A DNA stretch of 64,000 nt from Duganella sp. CF517 (GCF_900110275.1 NZ_FODC01000001.1:310001-374000), one strand, 5' to 3'; positions 21,694-30,982 are shown, counted from the stretch's first letter. Numbers and translations: made by a program. Notes: a model not told the origin generated them from the letters alone.

Positions 21694-22410
21694 TTAAACG
21701 TGAACCAGTGTACCCTCATCCTCGCCCATGATGACGCGTGCGAGCGCGCCCGGCTTGGTGATGGAGAACACTTTGATCGGCAGTTTCTGGTCGCGGCACA
21801 GCGCGAAGGCGGTCGCGTCCATGACTTGCAGGTGCTTGGCGATCGCTTCGTCGAAGGTGATCGAGTGGTACAAGGTGGCGTTCGGGTCTTTCTTCGGATC
21901 GGCCGTGTAGACGCCGTCGACCTTGGTGGCCTTCAGCACGATCTCGGCGCTGATCTCGGAACCGCGCAGCGCGGCGGCCGTGTCGGTGGTGAAGAACGGG
22001 TTGCCGGTGCCGGCGGCGAACACCACGACCTTGCCCTCTTCCAGGTACTGCAGCGCTTTCGGGCGCACATACGGCTCGACCACCTGCTCGATGCCGATGG
22101 CCGACATCACGCGCGCGGTGATGCCGACATGGCGCATGGCGTCGGCCAGCGCCAGCGCGTTCATGACGGTGGCGAGCATGCCCATGTAGTCGGCGGTGGC
22201 GCGGTCCATGCCTTGGGCGCCGGGGGCGACGCCGCGGAAGATGTTGCCACCGCCAATGACGATCGCCAGTTCCACGCCCATTTTCGCGACCTCGGCCACA
22301 TCGGCGACCATCCGTTCGATCGTGCCGCGGTTGATGCCGTAAGGATCATCGCCCATCAGGGCTTCGCCGGACAATTTGAGGAGGACGCGCTTGTAGGCTG
22401 GTTTGGACAT
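21694..22410 (-). CDS. pyrH: UMP kinase
   Basis: UMP kinase (238 residues, amino-acid kinase fold) phosphorylates UMP to UDP and is usually activated by GTP and inhibited by UTP. The N terminus has the [16 protein letters not shown] nucleotide loop, then [10 protein letters not shown]. The late block [17 protein letters not shown] is typical of the family. AGGAG precedes the ATG. A stable hairpin lies in its leader at 22461-22487. Confidence 0.97.
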   Translation of the reverse strand: MSKPAYKRVLLKLSGEALMGDDPYGINRGTIERMVADVAEVAKMGVELAIVIGGGNIFRGVAPGAQGMDRATADYMGMLATVMNALALADAMRHVGITARVMSAIGIEQVVEPYVRPKALQYLEEGKVVVFAAGTGNPFFTTDTAAALRGSEISAEIVLKATKVDGVYTADPKKDPNATLYHSITFDEAIAKHLQVMDATAFALCRDQKLPIKVFSITKPGALARVIMGEDEGTLVHV

Positions 22411-22460
22411 GAGACGGGGCTCCTAAAGTGTGTATGGGGTTGATTCAGGGAAGGCTGCCG

Positions 22461-22487
22461 GCGCCTATCATACCTTGAGATAGGCGC
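22461..22487 (-). promoter_or_regulatory. 9-bp hairpin in the pyrH leader
   Basis: GCGCCTATC and GATAGGCGC form a perfect 9-bp stem with a 9-base loop, about 50-75 bases before the pyrH ATG. On the minus strand the loop and right arm contain TATGAT, which could also be a -10 box; I cannot tell whether the element acts as DNA or RNA. Confidence 0.45.
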
Positions 22488-22538
22488 GACGGCCGCCGGG
22501 GACAACTGGTGTTACAGACAAGATTATCTTGCCGGGCT

Positions 22539-22565
22539 AAAAAAACGGGCCTCGCGGCCCGTTTT
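22539..22565 (-). terminator. Rho-independent terminator after tsf
   Basis: On the minus strand ACGGGCC, loop, GGCCCGT is followed by TTTTTTT. It lies just past the tsf stop at 22571, so rpsB-tsf is separated from pyrH by a terminator. Confidence 0.9.
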
Positions 22566-22570
22566 CACTA

Positions 22571-23482
22571 TTAACCCTGGGAAGCGGCCATCTGAGCGGC
22601 CACTTCTGCGGCGAAGTCATCGACCTTCTTCTCGATGCCTTCACCGACGACGTACATCGTGAACGCTTTCACGGTGGTCGCTTTTTCCTTCAGCATCTGC
22701 TCGATCGACTGCTTGTCGTTCTTGACGAACGCCTGGTTCAGCAGCGACACTTCCTTCAGATACTTCTGCACCGAGCCCTCGAGGCGCTTGGCGACGATTT
22801 CCGGCGATTGCGCAGGCTTGCCGGCGGCGGCGGCGGTGGCCGCGTCCTCGTCGGCCTTCAACTGGGCGACCGAGCGCTCTTTTTCGATCAGTTCGGCAGG
22901 AACCTGGTCGGCCGACAGCGACACCGGCTTCATCGCGGCGATGTGCATGGCGACGTCTTTACCGACTTGCTCGTCGGCGCCGTCGAACTCGACCACGACA
23001 CCGATACGGGTGCCGTGCAGGTACGACGCCAGCTTGGCGGTCGTTTCGAAGCGCTGGAAGCGGCGGATCGACATGTTTTCGCCGATTTTGCCGATCAAGG
23101 CGGCACGCACCTCGTCCAAGGTCTGGCCGTTGCCAGCTGGCAGGGCCAGCAGCGCGGCGACGTCGGCCGGGTTGTTTTCGGCGACCAGCTTGGCGGCGGT
23201 GTTGGCCAGGTTCAGGAAGTCGTCGTTCTTGGCGACGAAGTCGGTTTCCGAGTTCACTTCGATCAGCGCGCCCACGCCGTTGGCGATGTAGGTGGCGACC
23301 ACGCCTTCGGCGGTCACGCGCGACGACGCTTTCGAGGCCTTGCCGCCCAGCTTGACGCGCAGGATCTCTTCGGCACGGCCCATGTCGCCTTCGGCTTCGG
23401 TCAGTGCTTTTTTGCATTCCATCATTGGCGCGTCCGTCTTGGCGCGCAGTTCGCCTACCATTGCTGCAGTAATCGCTGCCAT
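22571..23482 (-). CDS. tsf: Elongation factor Ts
   Basis: EF-Ts (303 residues) exchanges GDP for GTP on EF-Tu. The N-terminal UBA-like domain has [19 protein letters not shown], followed by [17 protein letters not shown]. The core has [13 protein letters not shown] and the MHIAAMKP block. An A-rich insert in the later part (residues 213-230) explains the slight excess in length. GGAG precedes the ATG. A terminator-like hairpin between rpsB and tsf suggests tsf is expressed partly by readthrough. Confidence 0.97.
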   Translation of the reverse strand: MAAITAAMVGELRAKTDAPMMECKKALTEAEGDMGRAEEILRVKLGGKASKASSRVTAEGVVATYIANGVGALIEVNSETDFVAKNDDFLNLANTAAKLVAENNPADVAALLALPAGNGQTLDEVRAALIGKIGENMSIRRFQRFETTAKLASYLHGTRIGVVVEFDGADEQVGKDVAMHIAAMKPVSLSADQVPAELIEKERSVAQLKADEDAATAAAAGKPAQSPEIVAKRLEGSVQKYLKEVSLLNQAFVKNDKQSIEQMLKEKATTVKAFTMYVVGEGIEKKVDDFAAEVAAQMAASQG

Positions 23483-23553
23483 AGTGTTTCTCCTGTATTC
23501 GGTATTCGGTGGAAGGGGAGCGGCCGGTAAGCCCTGCTCTACCCATTTACGTT

Positions 23554-23587
23554 AAAAAAAAGGGGGAGCTGTTGGCCACCCCTTTTT
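23554..23587 (-). terminator. Terminator or attenuator between rpsB and tsf
   Basis: On the minus strand a 9-bp stem AAAAAGGGG/CCCCTTTTT encloses a 13-base loop and continues into a run of T. It stands about 30 bases past the rpsB stop. In other proteobacteria rpsB and tsf are joined by a partial terminator, so attenuation rather than full stop is likely. Confidence 0.75.
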
Positions 23588-23616
23588 CCTCACAGCTTAC
23601 AGCTAGCTAGGAACAA

Positions 23617-24369
23617 TTAAGCCTGTTCGTTCACTTCGACGAATTCGTCGCCTGCTGCGGCTTTGACCATTTCAACTACTTCGTTACCGGCGGCTGCACG
23701 GCCTTCCAGGATCGCATCTGCAACGCCACGGGCGTACAGCGTGATGGCTTTCGACGAGTCGTCGTTGCCTGGAATGACGTACTGAACGCCTTCTGGCGAG
23801 TGGTTGGTATCGACCACGCCGATAACCGGGATGCCCAGTTTCGCGGCTTCGGTGATGGCGCCTTTATGGTAGCCAACGTCAACGACGAAGATTGCGTCAG
23901 GAACGCCGCCCATGTCCTTGATACCGCCGATCGATTTTTGCAGCTTGATCATTTCGCGTTGGAACATCAGCGCTTCTTTTTTCGACAGCTTCTCAACCGA
24001 ACCGTCTTCGATCTGGGCTTCCATGTCTTTCAGGCGCTTGATCGAGGTCTTGATGGTTTTGAAGTTGGTCAGCATGCCGCCGAGCCAACGCTGATCGACG
24101 AAAGGAACACCTGCGCGTGCCGCTTCGGCAGCGATGATTTCGCGGGCTTGACGCTTGGTGCCGACCATCAGGATGGTGCCGCGGTTCGAAGCAACCTGCT
24201 TCACGTGTTTCATCGCTTCTTGATACATACCCATCGTCTTTTCCAAGTTGATGATATGGATCTTGTTGCGGTGACCGAAGATGAACGGTGCCATCTTTGG
24301 GTTCCAGAAACGGGTTTGGTGACCAAAGTGGACACCGGCTTCCAGCATTTCGCGCATCGTTACGGACAT
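23617..24369 (-). CDS. rpsB: 30S ribosomal protein S2
   Basis: S2 (250 residues) is a small-subunit protein needed for S1 binding. Family blocks include [20 protein letters not shown] at the start, then [33 protein letters not shown] and the late [20 protein letters not shown]. The ATG at 24369 has GGAG upstream and fits the family N terminus. An inverted repeat in the leader may serve autoregulation by S2. Confidence 0.97.
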   Translation of the reverse strand: MSVTMREMLEAGVHFGHQTRFWNPKMAPFIFGHRNKIHIINLEKTMGMYQEAMKHVKQVASNRGTILMVGTKRQAREIIAAEAARAGVPFVDQRWLGGMLTNFKTIKTSIKRLKDMEAQIEDGSVEKLSKKEALMFQREMIKLQKSIGGIKDMGGVPDAIFVVDVGYHKGAITEAAKLGIPVIGVVDTNHSPEGVQYVIPGNDDSSKAITLYARGVADAILEGRAAAGNEVVEMVKAAAGDEFVEVNEQA

Positions 24370-24392
24370 ATTTAACTCCAGGGTTGGGTCTG

Positions 24393-24436
24393 GAATCCGA
24401 TCAGTCACCATAGAGGCACCCTTGTCGATCGGATTC
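24393..24436 (-). promoter_or_regulatory. 10-bp inverted repeat in the rpsB leader
   Basis: GAATCCGATC (24393-24402) and GATCGGATTC (24427-24436) pair perfectly around a 24-base loop, starting 23 bases before the rpsB ATG. S2 is known to repress its own operon through an mRNA leader in gammaproteobacteria; this structure is a candidate for the same role here. Confidence 0.5.
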
Positions 24437-24654
24437 GCGTTTATGAATAAACAATATTGACTACTTTATTGCCTGAACCGAAAGTCAAATCCAAGCAACC
24501 CGAGATTCTACCCTGAAAACAGCCACTTAGGCAAGTCCGGCGGCGCCTTCGCGGGCGATCGGACGGGGCGAATCCACCGCATGCGCAAAAATGGCGAATG
24601 TTGCTGGTAAACTCGCTGCGCGCGCCCCGCAGCCACCCGCCCGATAGGAAACTT

Positions 24655-25428
24655 ATGCAAATCACATCCGTTTATGCGAGCGTCGTGCTCGCCTGCTTGC
24701 AGCTCTCGGCCGCCTCGGCCGCACAGCCGGACCCTGCCGCGACCGAACTGTGGACACCAGAGCCGGCCAGGGTGACGCCGGGCGACGGCGCCAAGCCGCC
24801 ATCGGATGCCATCGTGCTGTTTGGCGGCGCCAGTCTGGAAGAATGGATGTCGACCGACGCCAAGCCGGTCGCGGCCAAGTGGCCGGTGGCCGACGGTGCG
24901 TTCAAAGTGCGCAGCGGCGCCGGCCACATCCAGACACGGCGCGACTTCCTCGATTACCAGCTGCACATCGAATGGCGTACGCCGGCCGATGTCGTGGGCA
25001 CCGGCCAAAGTCGCGGCAACAGCGGGGTATTCCTGGCGGCCACCGGTCCGGCACTGCGCGGGTACGAGCTGCAGGTGCTCGACTGCGCGGCGAACCAGAC
25101 TTATGTCAACGGCCAGGCGGCCAGCATCTATAAACAGCTTGCTCCGCTGGTAAATGCCTGCCGTCCGAATGGCGCGTGGCAAAGTTATGACATCCTGTGG
25201 ACCGCCCCGCGCTTTCTTGCCGATGGCACGCTGCGCAGCCCGGCCCGTGTGACGGCATTCCATAACGGGGTACTGGTGCAATGGAACGCCGAGCTCACGG
25301 GTGAAACGGTGTACGCGGGAACGCCCCGGTATTTCCCGCATGGCCGCTCACCGATCATGCTGCAGGACCACGGGGACAAGGGGCCGGGCGTCGAGTTCAG
25401 GAATATCTGGGTGCGCGAACTTGAATGA
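24655..25428 (+). CDS. Secreted DUF1080 (3-keto-disaccharide hydrolase-like) protein
   Basis: This 257-residue protein has a signal peptide (1-23, cut near ASAAQP) and then one DUF1080 domain with a concanavalin-like fold. Family marks are IVLFGGASLEEW near residue 50, FLDYQLHIEWRTP near 99, RGNSGVFLA near 119 and the closing SPIMLQDHGDKGPGVEFRNIWV. The family includes enzymes that act on 3-keto sugars and proteins of unknown activity, so the substrate is open. AGGAAAC precedes the chosen ATG. It is divergent from rpsB and has no sugar genes around it. Confidence 0.85.
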   Translation: MQITSVYASVVLACLQLSAASAAQPDPAATELWTPEPARVTPGDGAKPPSDAIVLFGGASLEEWMSTDAKPVAAKWPVADGAFKVRSGAGHIQTRRDFLDYQLHIEWRTPADVVGTGQSRGNSGVFLAATGPALRGYELQVLDCAANQTYVNGQAASIYKQLAPLVNACRPNGAWQSYDILWTAPRFLADGTLRSPARVTAFHNGVLVQWNAELTGETVYAGTPRYFPHGRSPIMLQDHGDKGPGVEFRNIWVRELE

Positions 25429-25710
25429 GGCACCAACAATTCCGGCACACATGCTTGCAAATCCGATAAGTTCCAGAACCCTGCCCCCGCGCCGCGCGCC
25501 ACCCTGCCCTGGACAACAATCTCGAATCGCGACGGCAATACAACGCGGCAAACGTTAAATTGTAACATTCGGGAATTTATTGTTCTGTATCGCGCGGAAT
25601 TTATCCAATTTGTAATATCATTTGCCAAAGTTTAGTGCCTCGGCATTAAGATACTTGCTATTCTGTAATATCTGATAAAATTGCAATGTTGTGTCCCGGA
25701 GATTGTCTCG
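25429..25710. other. AT-rich intergenic region upstream of the PEP-CTERM gene
   Basis: These 282 bases hold no gene I can support. The right half is much richer in A and T than the surroundings (for example around 25550-25690), as expected of a promoter region, but no well-spaced -35/-10 pair or sigma-54 site stands out. Confidence 0.5.
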
Positions 25711-26520
25711 ATGTCTACCCTTTTTGCCATTACCCTTGCGGCTGCCGCCACCGTACAACCCAGCTGTTCGTGGGACCGGCCGGGCGCCAATCCGTATACC
25801 GGCAATGCCGACGCCGCGATCGACCGCTATACGGACATTCCGGAACGCACCCGCGTCAAGCTCAAGCACCGGCTCAACTATGGCAATCCCGACGAGACCG
25901 TCAACATCACGCGCGACGCGATCACCGGCAAATACGTCTATGACGCTGAAATCCGCGACATGCACTTCGGCGCCGCCTCGGTCTGCCATACCGTCACCCG
26001 CAGCAAGTGGGCCGCAAGCCGCAACGAGCCGGGCGCCGTCTACTGCGTCGACCAACATTGCATTTTGGTACCAAAAATCTGCGGTAACGTCAGCCGCATC
26101 GTGCGCCCGCGCCCGGCCGTGGCGCAAGTGCCGCCACCCGCCGCCGAAGCGCCGCCGAACTGGAGCGAGCATGTCGGCGACACCGACCTCGGCCTGGTGG
26201 ACGCGCCCATCGTGGAAGACGTGCCCAACCTGCGCACCGCCGGCTTCCTGCCGGCGCCGGTCGCCATGGCGCCGGTCGAGGAACGCACGATCGAAGGCCC
26301 TGGCGGCTTCGGCCGTCCGGTCCCGGGCAACCAGCCGATCTTCCCGGGCGGCAGCGTGCGTCCGTTGACGCCGCCGGCGCCGGGCGTGCCGCCGGTCACC
26401 CCGGTACCCGAACCGGAAACCTACGCCATGCTGCTGAGCGGCCTGGGCCTGCTGGGCTTCGCCGCCCGCCGCAAACGCCGCGCCGCCGCGGCCGCGGCCG
26501 CCGCAGGCAAGGCCGCCTAA
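25711..26520 (+). CDS. MHFG-type PEP-CTERM sorting protein
   Basis: This 269-residue protein has a short signal-like N terminus (1-16), then a conserved domain with five Cys (19, 92, 112, 117, 124) and the tetrapeptide MHFG at 84-87. A long proline-rich linker (about 132-232) follows. The C terminus is a textbook PEP-CTERM tag: PVPEPETYAMLLSGLGLLGF and a basic tail RRKRR. PEP-CTERM proteins are cut and sorted by exosortase (EpsH/XrtA), usually in exopolysaccharide-producing species. No exosortase is in the window. I recall an MHFG PEP-CTERM family name, but the role is unknown. GGAG lies before the chosen ATG. Confidence 0.85.
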   Translation: MSTLFAITLAAAATVQPSCSWDRPGANPYTGNADAAIDRYTDIPERTRVKLKHRLNYGNPDETVNITRDAITGKYVYDAEIRDMHFGAASVCHTVTRSKWAASRNEPGAVYCVDQHCILVPKICGNVSRIVRPRPAVAQVPPPAAEAPPNWSEHVGDTDLGLVDAPIVEDVPNLRTAGFLPAPVAMAPVEERTIEGPGGFGRPVPGNQPIFPGGSVRPLTPPAPGVPPVTPVPEPETYAMLLSGLGLLGFAARRKRRAAAAAAAAGKAA

Positions 26521-26540
26521 GCCCGCGGCCGCGGCGCGCC

Positions 26541-26570
26541 GGGACCGAACAGGGACCGAACAGGGACCGA
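26541..26570. repeat. 11-bp tandem repeat, nearly three copies
   Basis: GGGACCGAACA occurs at 26541 and 26552, and again as GGGACCGA at 26563. It lies between the PEP-CTERM gene and the map promoter. Confidence 0.8.
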
Positions 26571-26618
26571 TTCCACCACAGACCGGTCGCTGCCGCACGC
26601 GACGTCCCCCGCGTCGTT

Positions 26619-26666
26619 TATAATTTCAGCATATTTGCACGCCGCGAGGGACGAAAGTCCGCTCGC
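26619..26666 (+). promoter_or_regulatory. map promoter -10 box and leader hairpin
   Basis: TATAAT at 26619-26624 is a perfect -10 box, though no good -35 lies 16-18 bases upstream. At 26644-26666 the transcript could form GCGAG-GGAC, a GAAA tetraloop, GTCC, a bulged G and CTCGC, a stable GNRA-capped hairpin. TTTTT follows about ten bases later. It lies about 43 bases before the map ATG. Confidence 0.5.
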
Positions 26667-26708
26667 CGCCTGCGTTTTTACCGTTTACCTTGCTGATTGC
26701 GATCCTCT

Positions 26709-27545
26709 ATGTCTATCTCCATCAAATCCGCCGAAGATATCGCCGGCATGCGCGTGGCCGGCCGCCTGGGCTCCGAAGTGCTGGACTACATCACCCCCTT
26801 CGTCAAGGCCGGCGTGACCACCGGCGAGCTGGATCGCCTCTGCCACGAATACATGGTCAACGTCCAGGGCACGATCCCGGCGCCGCTGAACTACTGCCCG
26901 CCCGGCTACACGCCGTACCCGAAGGCGATCTGCACCTCGGTCAACGACGTCATCTGCCACGGCATCCCGGGCGACAAGGTGCTCAAGAGCGGCGACTCGG
27001 TCAACCTCGACATCACCGTCATCAAGGATGGCTACCACGGCGACAACAGCCGCATGTTCCTGATCGGCGAGCCGTCGATCATGACCAAGCGCCTGTCCGA
27101 CATCACCTATGAATGCATGTGGCTGGGCATCGCCAAGGTCAAGCCTGGCGCGCACCTGGGCGACATCGGCCACGCGATCCAGCAGCACGCCGAAAAAGCC
27201 GGCTACAGCGTGGTGCGCGAGTTCTGCGGCCACGGCATCGGCAAGATCTTCCACGAAGAGCCGCAGGTGCTGCACTACGGCCGTCCCGGCACGCTCGACG
27301 AGCTCAAGCCGGGCATGATCTTCACCATCGAACCGATGATCAACGCCGGCAAGCGCGAGATCCGCGAAATGGGCGACGGCTGGACCATCAAAACCAAGGA
27401 CCGCAGCCTGTCGGCGCAGTGGGAACACACGATCCTGGTCACCGAGACCGGCTACGAGGTGCTGACCCTGTCGGCCGGCAGCCCGCCGCCGCCCGCCTTC
27501 ATCCTGAACGCCGATGCGTCGGCCGCACCGGCCGTGGCGGCGTAA
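26709..27545 (+). CDS. map: Type I methionine aminopeptidase
   Basis: MetAP (278 residues) removes the initiator methionine after deformylation. Metal ligands are in the expected places: Asp101 (NLDITV), Asp112 (YHGDNSRMF), His in FCGHGIGKIFHEEP, Glu in FTIEPMIN and Glu in QWEHTILVT. An alanine/proline tail of about 15 residues follows the core. The ATG at 26709 matches the family N terminus (SISIKSAEDIAGMRVAG). It is usually found beside rpsB-tsf; here it sits 2.3 kb away, next to glnD, with the DUF1080 and PEP-CTERM genes in between. Confidence 0.96.
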   Translation: MSISIKSAEDIAGMRVAGRLGSEVLDYITPFVKAGVTTGELDRLCHEYMVNVQGTIPAPLNYCPPGYTPYPKAICTSVNDVICHGIPGDKVLKSGDSVNLDITVIKDGYHGDNSRMFLIGEPSIMTKRLSDITYECMWLGIAKVKPGAHLGDIGHAIQQHAEKAGYSVVREFCGHGIGKIFHEEPQVLHYGRPGTLDELKPGMIFTIEPMINAGKREIREMGDGWTIKTKDRSLSAQWEHTILVTETGYEVLTLSAGSPPPPAFILNADASAAPAVAA

Positions 27546-27551
27546 GCGCGC

Positions 27552-30134
27552 ATGTCGGCGGCCGTCATGAAGAACGAGCTGCGCGAGCAGCTCAAGCGCC
27601 AGCTCAAGGCCGAACGCCAGATCGTCATCGCCGGCTTCCAGGCCGACGGCATGCCGGAAAAGCTGCTGCGCAGCCTGCGCCAGAGCGTCGACGCGGTCTT
27701 GACGACGGCCTGGCACGAGGCGCGCCTGCCGGCCAACACGGCGCTGGTGGGCGTCGGCGGCTACGGGCGCGGCGAACTGTTCCCCTATTCCGACGTCGAC
27801 CTGCTGATCCTGCTCGAGGAGGCGCCCGACGCCCCCACCACCGCCAAGCTGGAAGAGCTGGTGCAGCTGCTGTGGGACCTGGGCCTGGAGATCGGCCACA
27901 GCATCCGCACCGTCGATGAATGCCTGACCGAGTCGGCGGCCGACATCACCGTGCAAACCAGCCTGCTCGAGGCGCGCGTGATCTGCGGCGACGAGCAACT
28001 ATTTGAACAGCTGCAGCGCCGCTACGACGCCGCGATGGACCCGCGCGCCTTCTACCACGCCAAGCTGCTGGAGATGCGCCAGCGCCACGCCAAGTACGAG
28101 GACACCGCCTTCAGCCTGGAGCCGAACTGCAAGGAAAGCCCGGGCGGCCTGCGCGACCTGCAGGTGATCCTGTGGCTGGTCAAGGCCGCCGGCTTGGCCA
28201 ACTCGTGGCGCACGCTGGCTACCAGCGGCCTGATCACGCAGACCGAGGCCAAGCAGCTGATGGAGAAGGAACGCGCCTTCAAGGACATCCGCGTGCGCCT
28301 GCACCTGCACGCGGGCCGGCGCGAGGACCGCCTGGTGTTCGACATCCAGACCGCGATCGCCGAGTCGCTGGGCCTGCAGGCCACCGGCAGCGGTCCCGGC
28401 ATGCGCCGCGCCAGCGAATACCTGATGCAGCGTTATTACTGGGCCGCCAAGACCGTCACCCAGCTCAACACCATCCTGCTGCAAAACATCGAGGAACGGC
28501 TGTTCCCGCAGGAAGAGCTGGCCGTGCCGATCAACGAGCGCTTCAACGATTTGAACGGCCTGATCGACATGCGCGAGGACGACACCTTCGCCCGGCGGCC
28601 GCCGGCCATCCTCGAAATCTTCGTGCTGATGACCGAGCGTCCGTCGCTCAAGGGCATGACCTCGCGCACCATGCGCGCGCTGTGGCACGACCGCTTCCTG
28701 ATCGACACCGCCTTCCGCGCCGACCCGGCCAACCGCGCGCTGTTCCTGCGCATCCTGCAGGCGCCGCAAGGCATCATCCACGCGCTGCGCCGCATGAACG
28801 ATTTGTCGATCCTGGGCCGCTACCTGCCCAACTTCCGCAAGATCGTCGGCCAGATGCAGCACGACCTGTTCCATGTGTACACGGTCGACCAGCACATCCT
28901 GATGGTGGTGCGCAACATGCGCCGCTTCACGATGGCCGAGCACGCGCACGAGTACCCGTTCTGCAGCCAGTTGATGGCCAACTTCGCGCAGCCGTGGCTG
29001 TTGTACCTGGGCGCGCTGTTCCACGACATCGCCAAGGGACGCGGCGGCGACCACTCCAAACTGGGCACGGTCGACGCCCAGCAGTTCTGCACCGAGCACG
29101 GCATGAGCGCCGAGGACACCGAGCTGGTGGTGTTCCTGGTCGAGCAGCACCTGGCCATGTCGCAGGTGGCGCAGAAGCAGGACCTGTCGGACCCGGACGT
29201 CATCGCCGCCTTCGCCAAGACGGTCGGCGACGAGCGCCACCTGACCGCGCTGTACCTGCTGACGGTGGCCGACATCCGCGGCACCAGCCCCAAGGTGTGG
29301 AACGCGTGGAAGGCCAAGCTGCTCGAGGACCTGTACCGCATCACCTTGCGCGTGCTGGGCGGCGAGCCGCACAGCGCCGACCACGAACTGAAAAACCGCC
29401 AGCAGGAAGCGCTGGCCACCCTGCGCCTGTACGGCCTGGGGCCGGACGCGCACGAGGCCTTCTGGCGCCAACTCGACGTCGCCTATTTCCTGCGCCACGA
29501 CGCCTCCGACATCGCCTGGCAGACGCGCGCGCTGTACGACCGCTTCACCAGCGACAAGCCGGTCGTCAAGTGCCGCCTGGCGCCGATCGGCGAAGGCTTG
29601 CAGATCGCCGTCTACATCCGCGACCAGCCGGACCTGTTCGCGCGCATCTGCAGCTACTTCGACCGCAAGAACTTCAGCATCCTGGATGCCAAGATCCACA
29701 CCACGCGCCACGGCTACGCGCTCGACACCTTCCTGGTGACCGAGCAGAACTTCGCCAAGAGCTACCGCGACATCATCAACCTGATCGAGCACGAGCTGTG
29801 CGGCGCGCTGACCCATCCGGAGCCGCTGACCACGCCCGGCAAGGGCCGCCTGTCGCGCCTGTCGCGCACCTTCCCGATGCAGCCGACGGTGGACCTGCGC
29901 CCGGACGAGCGCGGGCAATACTACTTGCTGTCGATCGCCGCCAACGACCGCACCGGCCTGCTGTACTCGATCGCCAACGTGCTGGCCAAGTACCGCGTCA
30001 ACCTGCATACGGCCAAGGTCATGACCCTGGGCGAGCGGGTCGAGGACGTGTTCCTGATCGACGGCGCGGCGCTGGGCAATGCGCGCAGCCAGCTGCAGCT
30101 GGAAACCGATCTGCTCGAGGCGATCAAGGTTTAG
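27552..30134 (+). CDS. glnD: PII uridylyltransferase / uridylyl-removing enzyme
   Basis: GlnD (860 residues) senses glutamine and adds or removes UMP on PII proteins, controlling nitrogen assimilation. The nucleotidyltransferase motif GGYGRGELFPYSDVDLL lies at 69-85 with Asp81 and Asp83. The HD domain motif FHDIAKGRGGDH lies near 490-501, and two ACT domains lie near 690-770 and 800-860. It starts six bases after map. The order map-glnD is common in proteobacteria. Its presence fits with the urea-type transporter further right, which PII-dependent control often governs. Confidence 0.96.
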   Translation: MSAAVMKNELREQLKRQLKAERQIVIAGFQADGMPEKLLRSLRQSVDAVLTTAWHEARLPANTALVGVGGYGRGELFPYSDVDLLILLEEAPDAPTTAKLEELVQLLWDLGLEIGHSIRTVDECLTESAADITVQTSLLEARVICGDEQLFEQLQRRYDAAMDPRAFYHAKLLEMRQRHAKYEDTAFSLEPNCKESPGGLRDLQVILWLVKAAGLANSWRTLATSGLITQTEAKQLMEKERAFKDIRVRLHLHAGRREDRLVFDIQTAIAESLGLQATGSGPGMRRASEYLMQRYYWAAKTVTQLNTILLQNIEERLFPQEELAVPINERFNDLNGLIDMREDDTFARRPPAILEIFVLMTERPSLKGMTSRTMRALWHDRFLIDTAFRADPANRALFLRILQAPQGIIHALRRMNDLSILGRYLPNFRKIVGQMQHDLFHVYTVDQHILMVVRNMRRFTMAEHAHEYPFCSQLMANFAQPWLLYLGALFHDIAKGRGGDHSKLGTVDAQQFCTEHGMSAEDTELVVFLVEQHLAMSQVAQKQDLSDPDVIAAFAKTVGDERHLTALYLLTVADIRGTSPKVWNAWKAKLLEDLYRITLRVLGGEPHSADHELKNRQQEALATLRLYGLGPDAHEAFWRQLDVAYFLRHDASDIAWQTRALYDRFTSDKPVVKCRLAPIGEGLQIAVYIRDQPDLFARICSYFDRKNFSILDAKIHTTRHGYALDTFLVTEQNFAKSYRDIINLIEHELCGALTHPEPLTTPGKGRLSRLSRTFPMQPTVDLRPDERGQYYLLSIAANDRTGLLYSIANVLAKYRVNLHTAKVMTLGERVEDVFLIDGAALGNARSQLQLETDLLEAIKV

Positions 30135-30171
30135 ATCGGCATTACCCCACCATCATTTATAGAAAAGCATC

Positions 30172-30921
30172 ATGTCAGAAGAATTATTACGCCTGTCCAA
30201 GCGCATGTCCGAGCTGGGCCTGTGCTCGCGCCGCGAAGCCGACGAGTGGATAGCGCGCGGCTGGGTCCGTGTGGACGGCCAGGTCGTTTCCGAGCTCGGC
30301 AGCAAGGTTTACCCGAGCCAGAAGGTCACCGTCGAGCGCCAGGCCGCCGCCGAGCAATCGAAGCGCGTGACGGTGCTGATCAACAAGCCGATGGGCTACG
30401 TCAGCGGCCAGGCCGAGGACGGCTACCAGCCGGCCGTGGTGCTGGTCAAGCCGGAAAACCGCTGGCCGGACGATCCGTCGCCGGAGCTGTTCCACCCTAC
30501 CCAGCTGCGCTCGCTGGTGCCGGCCGGCCGCCTCGACATCGATTCGGTCGGCCTGCTGGTGCTGACCCAGGACGGCCGCGTGGCCAAGCACCTGATCGGC
30601 GAGACCACCAGCGTCGACAAGGAATACCTGGTGCGCGTGGAGTACACCAAGCCGGGCAAGCTGCCCGACAGCGACCTGAAAAAACTCAACCACGGCCTGT
30701 GGATGGACGGCAAACCGCTGCTGCCGGCCAAGGTGCGCTGGCAAAACGACGACCAGCTCAGTTTTACGCTGCGCGAGGGCAAGAAGCGCCAGATCCGCCG
30801 CATGTGCGACATGGTCGGCCTGAAAGTGATCGGGTTGAAAAGGGTACGCATCGGCAAGGTCAAACTGGGCGACCTGCCGGTCGGCCAATGGCGCTACCTG
30901 CGTCCCGAAGAACAGTTCTAA
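30172..30921 (+). CDS. RsuA/RluB/E/F-family pseudouridine synthase
   Basis: This 249-residue protein joins an N-terminal S4 RNA-binding domain (LSKRMSELGLCSRREADEWI) to a pseudouridine synthase domain. The catalytic Asp is Asp122 in AGRLDIDSVGLLVLT, and KKRQIRRMCD near 205 is also conserved. The best fit is to the RluF-like group that modifies 23S rRNA or tRNA; the exact target is not certain. It follows glnD after 37 bases and is followed by a GC-rich hairpin. Confidence 0.88.
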   Translation: MSEELLRLSKRMSELGLCSRREADEWIARGWVRVDGQVVSELGSKVYPSQKVTVERQAAAEQSKRVTVLINKPMGYVSGQAEDGYQPAVVLVKPENRWPDDPSPELFHPTQLRSLVPAGRLDIDSVGLLVLTQDGRVAKHLIGETTSVDKEYLVRVEYTKPGKLPDSDLKKLNHGLWMDGKPLLPAKVRWQNDDQLSFTLREGKKRQIRRMCDMVGLKVIGLKRVRIGKVKLGDLPVGQWRYLRPEEQF

Positions 30922-30932
30922 GCGGCGGCGCG

Positions 30933-30951
30933 GGGGCGCCGGTGGCGCCCC
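30933..30951 (+). terminator. GC hairpin after the pseudouridine synthase gene
   Basis: GGGGCGCC and GGCGCCCC form an 8-bp perfect stem around GGT, 12 bases past the stop. There is no T-run, so this is a probable 3' end structure rather than a proven terminator. Confidence 0.45.
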
Positions 30952-30982
30952 GCCCGGCCGCGCGTGGATCAAACCGCACATT

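Noticed and set aside
25440..25480. Possible sigma-54 promoter (GGCAC and TTGCA) before the PEP-CTERM gene
   Set aside because: The GG-to-GC spacing is one base too long, and the site is about 250 bases from the start codon.
26640..26670. Likeness to the GAGGAAAGUCC core of RNase P RNA
   Set aside because: Only one short hairpin matches. There is no room for a 350-base rnpB gene between the PEP-CTERM gene and map, and the other conserved parts are missing.
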